A stretch of 64,000 nucleotides of DNA from contig NC_079875.1 of assembly GCF_029227915.1 (NCBI RefSeq), forward strand, positions 22,437,001 to 22,501,000, written 5' to 3'. Below are positions 24,315-34,536 of the stretch, piece after piece (position 1 is the first letter of the stretch; each line of letters begins with the position of its first letter). Made by a program: the position numbers and the translations under genes. Origin of the DNA: Hydractinia symbiolongicarpus (taxonomy: Eukaryota; Cnidaria; Hydrozoa; Anthoathecata; Hydractiniidae). The notes beneath the pieces were generated by a model, which was given only the letters and a program-made list of their open reading frames with translations, was not told the DNA's origin and did not search any database.

Positions 24315-27300
24315 TTACAAAGAATTGATGGCTAAAACGCTTTCAACAATAGCGTCTAGTGTCTCCTCCGCGGTAGGTTGAATTTGGTCAGCTGGTAATA
24401 AAAATCCAAACACGCCCCTATCTCTCAATTCAACGATGTAGGAGTGTGTTACGTTAAGTTCGTCGTGGACGTAATCTAACGATACCCCGGACACAGGACC
24501 TAAACATAAACATTCTTAGGTGTGTCTTATGAAAGGGGCCTGAGGACGAGGTTGTCATTAATATGAATACATGTTTTTTATTTCCCTAATCTACCAAAAA
24601 ATTAAAAGCGTAAAGTGCAATCAATCGTATATGCTATTTTTTAAAACAACTTTGAGACCATAAGCAGTTTATTGATTTTTCGATAGCCTGATGCCCTGAT
24701 GTACAGGAGAGTTGAATGTCTGTTCGGATGATCATATACTTCGTAAAGGTTCTGAGTAGGAAGAATTAATGATCTGAATTATCACAACCTTGACCCCAGG
24801 CTATCATGTATCTTTCTGACACGATAACAGCAAAGACGTCCCGGTTGTCAGAAGGAGATGCCATGGGAACGAGGTTGGGATTATCAGTGAATGTACATAC
24901 CTATAAGAAATGGAGCAGCCGCAAACGCATACAAGGTATTATGTCTTCTCGCAATGGCCTGTTGAAATATAACTGCTAGTTTTCTCTGTTTAAAAAGAAT
25001 TATTAGATAATTTAAGCAAGAATAAGTAAAACGATATGAGTTTTTACGGCTATCCCGAAAGCACTCACCAGCTGCGCAAAATCGCTTGGTAGGGTCGTAG
25101 TGTAAGAGTTAGGCAGTAGCAGAAGTTGAAAGAAAGAATGTAAACTCCAGTATGACTTCAACATGGTTTGCTTTTTCCTCAACAATGTTGCATATGCTTT
25201 AACACAAGGTTCGGACTCAGGCTCTACTCCGTGGTATATTTGTGCGCATGCGTTAGAGCTTGAACCGACTCCTACAAATATAATTTTCAAGCAAGTAAGG
25301 GAGTAAGTTTTATTTTGGTACATTTCAAAATGTTTATTAGTCCAGTATTGATCTTACCTCCCCATCGCACATTCCAATTTCTATTCGCATCAGCTCCGAT
25401 ACACGGTGAATTAGCAAAGTTAGTTCTCGTTTTTCGCCATAACCGATCATTTGTAAAGGAGTATTCATAACCGTCAGGGTTAAACACAGGTACGAAGTAG
25501 ATCACGTGCTCATCTAGAAGCTGTGTGATATTCGCATTTTTACCATACCCTGTCAACAACTAAAATAATAATGTGTAAAAAAATAAATTTTGAAATTCGA
25601 CAGAAGGAGATAAGTAGCCTCGTTTCAAGGGATTGTGTCTCTTACTGACGCGAGTACCTTTAGAACAAAGTTTTAACCTTTTCTTTCCTTTCCTTTCTCA
25701 GCATGAAAGTTTTGGTTTGTCTATTTGCTTTTTTTCTTTAACGTTTTTAAAAATAAATTTTTTAAATAATCTTAACTAATACAGGTTTTTTCTTCGATTT
25801 CTGAATTGCTAATCCTATAGATGAATTCCAGCGTGACGTCATTTGTTTACTTTTTAGCGGTAAGCTCTTTGGCTCTGGCATTTCCATGGCGGGAAAAAAG
25901 ATGCTAGGACTTGGTGAAGAGAGGTCTTTTCCTGTGGATATCACAGAAACATCGTTGAGGTTAAAAACTATTATCGAGTGATGCCTTCTGATTTATTTGA
26001 ATTTATTTAAAGTCCTAAGAACGCCTTCGTGTGACGAAATGGACTGACAATTACTTTGCTTCACCTAGCGCGCCCGAATGTTAAATCCAAAAGAGCTTAC
26101 AAGAAAGTAAACAACGGAATTCATCTATATAGACATTTCGTAAATAAATAAATAAATAAAAACAAAAAAAAACAACGATAAACACTGAAGCAAAAAGATA
26201 GTCAAAAAAATTCATTCGCACCTGTTTTAACATAAACATTCCAGATGCTACTGATATCCATTCTCGCGCATGTACACCACTATCAATCCATATAATTGGT
26301 TTATGGGAAGAATGCCATACGTCGTTTGAAACCTAGAAACAAAATTTTCTCTGTCATTTACTTTCTTTTCTTATTTAATGTTTCTTCTTTGGTTTAAAAA
26401 AGGATACAAATTTTTGGGTAATTGAGAAAACAGAAAAATGCTTGATGAGAGTTGGTTTAGAATAAAATAGACCGATGCGAAGAACATTCTGTTTCACTCT
26501 GTTGTAGTAAAATTCAAATGACGTCCTATTTCTAACCTTAACAACCAATAATTTTCTTCCTTCATGCGAATAACCAATCACGCACACACGAAGAAGATTT
26601 GAATAACGTCGTTTTAGTCGACACAACTCTTTTCGAATCTGAAGTAAACAAAAGCGGATATTAAAGGTCTCGTTAAATATATAATTTGCCATCCCCGTTC
26701 CTTGATCTTTTTAGAATAAATTAGCCAATTCCATGCTAATCCCAAATAGAATGAAGTGGTTAAATTCCGTATCAACCACTTTTAAAAATTTTGTCGTTTC
26801 GGAATGCGTGCTTATCCAACATATTGTTTATACACAGGTAGAAAAGAAGAAGAGTCATGTTTAATTGAAAATAAAGGAATGTATAAAGAAATGGAAATAT
26901 TTGAAGTTCTAAAAACAATAGAAAGACGACACAAAAAAACTCCTCTGTACTTATTTAAGCTTTACTTCCAGTCTAGTAAATGTTAACAAAAAATTTACTG
27001 ACGTCAGCATATCTGTTGTAGTTAGTATAATTGAAGCAGCTGCTTGAAACGTCATTTTTTTCGTACGTCTCATCAATCAGTGTCTTGATGTTGGATATAA
27101 TGACAAAAAAATCTATTCCTTCTCTTTCACAAAATATTTTTATGATTGCAATGTCTTCCAAGCGCACACGCACACCGCACGGTTGTTCTGGGATGATTGA
27201 GTGATACCATACATCCATCTGTAAGAAAATAAGTGAAAACAAAATTGCCCAAAATCTGTAAATATCTGCACAAAGAGTGAACATTTCAATTAACCTCGTT

Positions 27301-28677
27301 CCAAGAATAACGGCTCAGAGGCCACAAGAGCCTGGGGTCGATGTTGCGTTATAATAAGAAAGAAAAAAACTTTTTGTTGTTGCAATTGTCACAAAACAAC
27401 AAAAGTTTTTTGACTTACGTTTTACGTTTACACATTAAAAAGTTGTGTAATAAAAACCGCACATACTTTATTCGGAGAAACTTCCGCGAGAGAAAATTTC
27501 GCGAATTTCGCGTTTTTTGGCTTTTTTCGCAAAACTTTGTCTCGCGAAACTTTCAAAAATGGCTATTCGCAAAAGTTTATTCGGTACAAACTTTTTAAAT
27601 TGTCGATTCGCGAAAGTTTATTCACTAAAATTTAAAAAAATTTCTAGTTTTAAAAGTTATTTCTTGACTCACTTTCACTTGGCTCGCCCTCTCGATAAAA
27701 AAAGAGACAACTGCCGCTGGGAACGAGATTGGAATAAACCTAGAAATAAACAAAAGCGATGACGTTTCAAATGTATGTATGGCTTATAACCGAGTTACTG
27801 GCAAAGAAGATGATGAAGACGATGCGTGGGAGCCAGAAGAAGACGAGCCTAGAAATGTGTTTGATCTGTTTTGTGATTCTGACGATGAACCCAATTTGTA
27901 AATAGAAATTTTTACATACCATTAGAAAGAAATTTACAACGTTAAAAACAATTTCCTATCATAAGAAATATAGGCCACTTTTTTATAAAAAACATAAAAA
28001 TCACGAATCGCGAAAGTTTATCTAGCCAAAACTTTACAATTTCAGATTTCGCGAAAGTTTATCTCGCGAAAAATTTTTAATTTGTAAACTCGCGAAAATT
28101 TATCCAGAAAATTTCGCGATTTTTCGGACTCGCCAAAGTTTCTCCGAATAAAGTATATTATTTGTAACTCAAGCGTGACTGTAGCGAGGCTGCAGTTGCC
28201 ATAAAAACCATAATGCTTGTCTTTCCAATAATTTGTACTCCAGATGTTGTTAATTTTCTTGTTTCCTGCATTGAACTTTTAACTGTTAAGAACAGAAGCT
28301 ACAGTCCTGCAAATAACCGATGCTTTAAATAATCTTAATGACGCATTTAAATAATTCAGGAACACCCTTTTAGGTTGAACAAGAATTTAAAATTATGTCA
28401 ATCGACATTAAATTTTTACGTACATTATGATTGTGAAGAAATTCATCAAGGTGGTGCAACGATTCCACGGAATGAGGTGTTAAACGCACAAGTTGATTTC
28501 TTTAAAAGAAAAAACAAACAAAAAATATGATTTTATTCCATCAGAAAGAAAGATCATAAATTCCCATTCTTACCCTTCATAAATCGTATTTGATGGCGGA
28601 GAACTTGGGAGCGATGTTGGTATGCCGTAAGCTTCAAATAAAAAAACGTAAATTGCAAAGTAATACATCAAACCCAT
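24315..28677 (-). CDS. Secreted zinc carboxypeptidase, family M14A
   Basis: Removes C-terminal amino acids from peptides after activation of a secreted proenzyme. Exons on the minus strand: 28677-28574, 28499-28424, 27218-27003, 26638-26537, 26332-26222, 25559-25358, 25271-25069, 24985-24901, 24499-24315; all phases agree, giving 427 residues, the usual length. Residues 1 to about 18 form a hydrophobic signal peptide (MGLMYYFAIYVFLFEAYG). The M14 propeptide follows (RLTPHSVESLHHLDEFLHNH to about residue 130). Catalytic landmarks: HARE with zinc ligands His69 and Glu72 (bovine CPA numbering) and Arg71; Arg127 in LWRKTRT; Asn144-Arg145 in DANRNW; His196 in WSLHSF; Glu270 in VELRDRG. A Leu at the position of residue 255 suggests A-type preference for hydrophobic ends. 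The segment aligned to Tyr248 reads LIGPVSG, without that Tyr. The start at 28677 was chosen for the signal peptide. Confidence 0.93.
24783..24884. repeat. Small MITE with CCAACCTCG-type ends in a carboxypeptidase intron
   Basis: The left end ACAACCTTGACCCCAGGC and the right end CATGGGAACGAGGTTGGGAT are inverted relatives of each other. Inside, TTTCTGACACGATAAC and the GTTGTCAGAAGG part also pair loosely. It belongs to the same family as 23952-24071 and lies in the last intron. Confidence 0.65.
27473..28155 (+). mobile_element. Deletion-derived transposon in a carboxypeptidase intron, keeping an acidic tail exon
   Basis: The ends are inverted copies of ATACTTTATTCGGAGAAACT. Many subterminal CGCGAAAGTTTATTC motifs point inward from both ends (27487-27640 and 28005-28150). 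The interior retains a plus-strand coding remnant whose last residues resemble those of the nuclease gene at 13346-15824. No clear target duplication was found. It sits between the exons at 28424 and 27218. Confidence 0.7.
27779..27901 (+). pseudogene. Last-exon remnant of an Academ-like transposon gene
   Basis: The frame is open to the stop at 27899-27901 and also extends upstream of the ATG at 27779. It is strongly acidic (GKEDDEDDAWEPEEDEPRN) and then VFDLFCDSDDEPNL. The order acidic run, E-x-x-R-N-(I/V)-F-D-(I/L)-F matches the end of the nuclease gene (EEENRNIFDIFDAF). The ends of the two elements differ, so they would be different families of one superfamily. The match is short, so chance is possible. 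Confidence 0.5.
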
Positions 28678-29960
28678 CGCGTCAAATAGTTTGCAAGTTG
28701 TATCTGCTTGGCTTGAAGACAGTTTGCGTCTGATGGAGGCTGTTTGTTGAGGATAAGTTAATAAAATCTGGTATGTCATTATCGAGGTAATTATTTCCCC
28801 GCACTCTGACAAAGACGGGGGAAGGCGTTGATCTGAAGCAGGTCCCCAAAATTGCTGAGAAGTTCACAAAGAATATCAACTAAACTTTAAACATACGCCC
28901 ATTGAAAAAGGGTAGATAGCACATTTTATTGAACAGGAACAAAAGAGCTAGTAAGCACGCCGGCCAACTATTTTCTTCCTTAGAAATTCAACGCCTCAGT
29001 GCCTTGGTTCTTATTATCCAATGTTTCATTGCAAATCGTTCATTAGCAATACTTAAGAATTGACAGAAACACCGCAACATCAAATATTGCTCAGCTTTTA
29101 GGTTGTTGATCATTCTTCATGTCTTAATTAATCTAATTACACGTAACGAGTGGCATGAGTTCAACTATTAATGTTGCTATTCGTTGAACTACTCTTCATG
29201 CTCTCTTTAAGCTGCTTTATGTCCTGCATGAGTCAGACGAGCCTCACGTAAACGATTATTTCCGAAACCTTTGTAAAATATTAGGCGCTGTTGGAACGAA
29301 AAGGGAAAGATTCTTTCTTTTTCCGCTTTTTTACAGCATATTATTGTGATTTCAAGAAAATTAGAGAATATATAAACTTGTGACAAAATTATGTGCTTCT
29401 CCGTGGAGAGCCTGCGTGTGTCGTTAGCGTATACAAATAGAAACATTACACTTGCTAATTAAAATTGATGTTACAATAATTCATCATCTGTTTTCTGCTT
29501 CGCTCACCGCAAAAACATTCCACAAGGGATAAACATACCACTTAACTTCTTCTAAACAAACAACATGAGACAATTAGTCAATCTACCTTTACGACATGGT
29601 TGAAGCAAGCTACTTAGCATTTATTTGTGGCGTACACACGTGGTCCTATTGACGTCAAATGTTGGTCATTTTCTATTTATCAAGGTTTTCTATCACCAAA
29701 AATAGTTTATAGTACCCTTTTTGTTTCAAACATGTTTTATTAGACATTATTTACTTGAGGTAGCGCATATTTAAACTTTTTCGGACTAAAGTTCCTAAAT
29801 ATATAGTCAATGCCTGTTTGGAATGTCAAATTCTTTTAAAAGAAGGTTTATTTTGCTACGTGGCAGTAAAAAAAGCTAGCTAGATGTGAAAACCTTCAAA
29901 GACTTAAAATAAAGTATTTTAAATAAAGATGTTGATAGTTTTACAACCGATTGGTTAACA
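28678..29960. other. Non-coding stretch upstream of the carboxypeptidase
   Basis: This should hold the promoter and 5' UTR of the carboxypeptidase. The frame at 28570-28879 merely extends the signal-peptide exon upstream, and 29207-29446 has no recognisable features. No TATA or initiator motif stands out. Confidence 0.45.
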
Positions 29961-29963
29961 TTG

Positions 29964-30410
29964 TTAACGACTTGAGCAAGGTCAAGATCTACCAAAGACT
30001 TCGTGCGGCACAAAAAATTGTTGCTTTATTGGACCAAGGAGGCACAACGAAAAAAACTATCGCAAATTGTTTTAGAGTAGCCAAAGGTTTCTACTAAAGA
30101 TCGAAAAAGTGCGACTAAAGAAAGCGACGATCCCTTCAAAGAATTGGAAAAGAATCTAATTGGATTGCATAATATTGATATAACGTTAGTTCTTTAACAT
30201 CTAACTGCTCATAAAATTGCTAACATTGGTGAAGATGTCATTGCCACTGACAACCCACAAACTGATGAACAGATTCTGGAATCAGTAAAGTTAGCTACAA
30301 ATGACGAAACCGATAAAGAAACCAATGAAGACAGCACAGAGATAGTGGAAGTATTCGATCAACCAATTGTAATTAAAACTGAAGTCGAAAGTGAACCGGA
30401 CATTCTATAA
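29964..30410 (+). pseudogene. Remnant of a Tigger/pogo-type protein (ends only)
   Basis: The first part gives a helix-turn-helix segment (LSKVKIYQRLRAAQKIVALL, then DQGGTTKKTIANCFRVAKG). Two stops follow near 30097 and 30198. An acidic C-terminal-like segment runs to the stop at 30408 (ETNEDSTEIVEVFDQPIVI, then KTEVESEPDIL). The central DDE domain is missing. It is either a deleted pogo-like transposase or a decayed gene derived from one. Confidence 0.5.
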
Positions 30411-30520
30411 AACGCATGTCTCTTCAATGCAAGTGGGGATGATATGTATCAGCTTCTACAGTGCTTGGATTATTTTCTTTGTAAAAATTAGATGCCACAA
30501 ATCAGACTATTAGCGTAATA

Positions 30521-33107
30521 CGGGGCAAGATGGGACACTTAAGGTTATTTTCCTAAATAACACCTGTTGTTAAAATGAGGTAGTTTAGAATTTCACCTGA
30601 AATGAACCTATACCTATTACAATTTATGTGCAGCCAAATAATCAGCAAAAAACTATCATCAAATTTGGGAAAAATGACTAAAACGTAATGGGGAGGTGTT
30701 GTCCCATCTTGCCCCGCAATCGGGGCAAGATGGGACATGAAAAAAAAAAGTTAAATTAAGCAGATCATGTTTATTTTAAAATAAAAGTTACTATAATATA
30801 TCATGGATGCCTACCGTAAACAAACAAAAAATTGTTAGAGAAAAAAACATGTTACAAAAAGTTATATTATAAGTGGTCAATCGAAAAGGTAAAAAAAGTA
30901 GCTATAAATATTAACATAAGTCACATAGCGCTTCACCACCTGGAAACGTGCAGCACACTTCATGGCACCAGGTCACACAACGTACACATTGGACCCACTT
31001 TTCACCCTCCTTTGCATTGCTCCACAGTCCGTTGCAAACATAACACTCCCAGTCTTCAAGAACAAGCTTTACTTTTGCTTTCGATTTACCTTTCCCGCGA
31101 TCCTTTTTCGGTTTTAAGCATTTTTTATCCATATTCTCCTTTATTTTGTTTTTCTTCGGCAAATTTTTTTCCAACATATTACGATGTGGTGATGCTGTTA
31201 TAATAATTGATTCCTCACCCTTTTTTGCTGGCATTTTAACATTTGGTACAGGAACAATGTTTTCAAAACTTGTTTCAATGGAAAATTGAACAGCTTCAGA
31301 AGATGAAGGTTCTTCAACAGGTGTTGAAGAGAGCACAACAGGTGATGATTGAGGTGTGTTGGTAACAGTGGACGATTGAGGTGCAGTGGTAACATTGGGT
31401 AAAGTGGTCTCGACTGATAAACGTGCATCATCAGCATATTCACTATTAGGAATAACATCACGATTTAATGGTACAATTCCAGCTGTTTTAAAACCAGAAA
31501 CTGCATTTTGAGTTGTCGCTGCTTTACAATATGCAGTTGAAAAAATTGCACCAATCTGGTCAACAGTTATTCTACGTCCCGGGTGTTCCCTCATCCATCG
31601 ACTACATTCTGTGTGATAAGCAGTCTTCAGTGGCTTAAAAAAACTTCGATCTAGAGGTTGTAACTTATGGGAGGTGTGCGGTGGTAGGGACAATAAAACA
31701 ATACCATTCTCTCTGCAATAATCTATAGTTTCTATGTTTTTCGTATGTGTAACATGACCATCAAGAATCAGTAAGACTTTCTGATCCTTTGAACAACGTA
31801 CATGTACACGGAAGTGTTTGATATATGTGAGAAAAAGTTCAGTTGTTATCCAGCCATTGTCCGAGCACCCTCCTATTGTACCAGGTGGGGCATGATCAAT
31901 GAGTTCAGGTTTCATTCTTTTCCTTTTAAAAATCATTAAAGGTGGCACATAATTTCCTGTAGCACTGGTGCAACACACAATTGTTGTTGTGACTCCCTTC
32001 TCGCCGCTGGTAGCTGAGGAGACACAGTGTTTGCCCTTTGGGGCAATCACCTTCATTGGTTTGTGTACTGCTGTTATGCCAGATTCATCACAATTATAAA
32101 CTTGGTGTGCTTGAAATTTATATTCTCTAAATTGGTAAAATAGTTTGATACCGACTCTCGGTTAAGTCCATAAATTCGATTAAGAGCAACGCCCTGTGGT
32201 TTTCGTAAAGATAACATTGGGTTTCTTTTCAGAAATCCTTCAACAAAATCTCTTCCAGCAAGACCTGAGACCAAATTGAAAGGGTGAGGAATTTTGTTTT
32301 TATCAACATATTGGAAAACAATACGTTGAATGTCATTAATCGTCAAACCATAAAATACAGTGTCCATATCTATAATATACTTGACAAGCTTATCTTCCTG
32401 GTCCTTGGTTAGAACTGTCCTTTTAGGACCCAGTATTTTTGTATGTAAGTTATCCTCACTGAGTAGCTTTAACTGAGCAGTTACCCTTCTGTGAAGAGCA
32501 TTTTTAGGCACATTGAATGCATCTGCAGCTTTACGTAAACTCATCTCCTTATTTTTGACAGCTCGTATGGCTTCCAGCATTGAATCTTCAGACCACAGCC
32601 CTTTCTGTGTTTTTCTGACATAATTTCTAACCATTTTGAATTGTAATCTAAAATATAGGAATAAACTTAAGTTGTTTTTGGAACCAAATCATATACAAAA
32701 ACAAACCTAGAATAAGGCCTGAAAAAATATACTCTTGTCCCATCTTGCCCCACTATCATAACCTCAAAGTTAACCTAAATTTCCAGGTACCACTGCCCAG
32801 TTGAGTTAAAATTACTTTGTAAAGTTCAAGACATACCCTGGCTCTAGCTAAAAACATATAAATAACTTTTAAAACCGTAAATAAAACAAAACACAAGAAA
32901 TTCTAAAAACTAAAAAGATTTTAGACATAACTAAAATTTATCGCACATTCCACCCTCCTCACGTGTGACTTTGAATATTTTCTTGAAGTAGAATGACGTG
33001 TTCCACGGCAGCTCTTTTTTTTTTAACACATTGTAAATTGCCGAACGACAGAAAAGCGAATTAAATATAAAAATGTCCCGTCTTACCCCATGTCCCGTTT
33101 TGCCCCG
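30521..33107 (-). mobile_element. Pogo-type DNA transposon with GGGGCAAGATGGGACA ends
   Basis: The left end reads CGGGGCAAGATGGGACA and the right end is its inverted relative (CGGGGCAAAACGGGACA). The same motif recurs inside: inverted then direct at about 30700-30740 (a palindrome), and inverted near 32738 and 33072. TA precedes the left end, but the right flank does not give a clean TA, so the duplication is unclear. It carries one transposase gene on the minus strand. Confidence 0.85.
30911..32634 (-). pseudogene. Pogo-type transposase with C-terminal PHD-like finger, one frameshift
   Basis: The start at 32634 gives a psq-type helix-turn-helix (RAVKNKEMSLRKAADAFNVP), then a CENP-B-type second DNA-binding part (VEGFLKRNPMLSLRKPQG). 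A single frameshift near 32095-32110 separates the frames; the shifted reading supplies YNCDESGITAV with the first catalytic Asp. The second frame has LLILDGHVTH (second Asp) and LQPLDRSFFKPLK (third Asp), a DDD triad. A Ser/Thr/Pro-rich linker and a K-rich part precede a Cys/His finger at the end (CYVCNGLW, WVQCVRCVTWCHEVC, CDLC), which looks like a PHD finger. One indel is the only damage, so recent activity or a sequencing error are both possible. Confidence 0.85.
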
Positions 33108-33264
33108 CATTTATTTAAGATTTTTTTGAAAGAAAAAAAACAAGTAAACAGACGTTTATAAAAAAATACGCATCTAACTTACTACGACTTCAAATAAACT
33201 TTCTTTTTCCTATTCTGTGTTTTTACTGAAAAAACCCTGTCCCAAATGGTCAATTGCAACGTCA

Positions 33265-33700
33265 CAGATTTAAACTTCATACCCAAGCTAATATACATAC
33301 CCAAGCTGGGAAGTCATCTAAATGACGTTTCAGGCCAAAATTTTGCTATTTGTTTTCGACAAAATTTGGCACAGTTAACAAAAAAGTATGCTGAACATAA
33401 TGGTGACATCATAATTTTGATTTTTGTCACCTAAATGTCATTCTAGGCCAAAATTGGTCCAAAAATTAAAGCTACTTTATTTTTGACAAAATTTGGCACA
33501 GTTAACAAAAAAAGTATGCTGAACATGATAGTGACATCAAAATTTTGATTTCTTGTTACCTAAATGTCATTCTAGGCCAAAATTGGTCCAAAAATTAAAG
33601 CTACTTTATTTTTGACAAAATTTGGCACAGTTAACAAAAAAAGTATGCTGAAAATGATGGTCACGTCAAAAATTTGATTTTTTGTCAACTAAATGCCGTT
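33265..33700. repeat. Tandem repeat of about 128 bp, over three copies
   Basis: The block ACAAAATTTGGCACAGTTAA, then AAAAGTATGCTGAACAT, then a CTAAATG...GGCCAAAATTGGTCC part recurs with AGTATGCTGA at 33385, 33513 and 33642. The middle two copies are nearly identical. No reading frame spans the array. Confidence 0.85.
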
Positions 33701-34536
33701 TAAGATCATAAACGTTTCAATCGCAAGACTTTCAACCATGAATGATAGGCTGTATTTTTTGTTAGTAGTTTCTTTTAAAATGTGAGTTTATTATGACACG
33801 TTTCGTTTTGTTTGCGTTTGTTGCAAGATATAATGTTACTTGTGTGCTTTATCTTTAGAGCTTCATGCACCAAACCTCTTCGAATATTTGGCACGATAAC
33901 ACAACGAATTAGCAGGTTGTCATCAAATATTTTGGTAGCGAGCGGAAGTTCTTAGAGCCCCCAGGGCTTCTTGTTCAATTTCAAAACTTTCACATCTCGA
34001 ACTTTCACACCGCCGGCAACCGTTATTTCGAACATTCGCTATCTCTCTTTTTCGAAGGTCCCTTAAGAGGTCGTGAAAACGAGCATCGACCGTACCAATA
34101 TTTTCATCGTAAATTCATTAGAATAAATCAACAGACACTTTATGTGGTCCCGTTAGTGTCTGTTATGGAGATTTCACTATAATACGAAACAGTCACGGCT
34201 TTGAATAAAAGCTACATGGGAAAACTCAACTGGATTTAACTTCACACCAGATTTAACCAAGGAAACAGTTCATTTATACTCGATTTTTCAGAAATTTAAG
34301 ATTTTATTAACAATAAATAAATAAATACATTTTACTCCTGGATCATTTGCATAGGTGTTTTCTTAAATTTAGTCTACAAGTAAGAATTAAGATTAGTTTG
34401 CTGTTTACTTATTGTAGGAGAAATTTGGACCAGTTTTATTTTTAAAAACAAAACAAGAAGATTCGGAAGAAATAAAAAATATAAAATATACAACAATAAA
34501 CGAAATATTTACAAGTGTGTTTGTATGTACATATAA
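33701..34536. other. Stretch downstream of the guanylyl cyclase gene
   Basis: The cyclase 3' UTR should begin here at 34536. An AATAAA on the minus strand at 34440-34435 is about 97 bases after the stop and is a plausible poly(A) signal. No other gene or clear repeat was found. Confidence 0.5.

Noticed and set aside
30832-31461. Open frames opposite or overlapping the pogo transposase
   Set aside because: They are shadows of the transposase frame, with no domain of their own.
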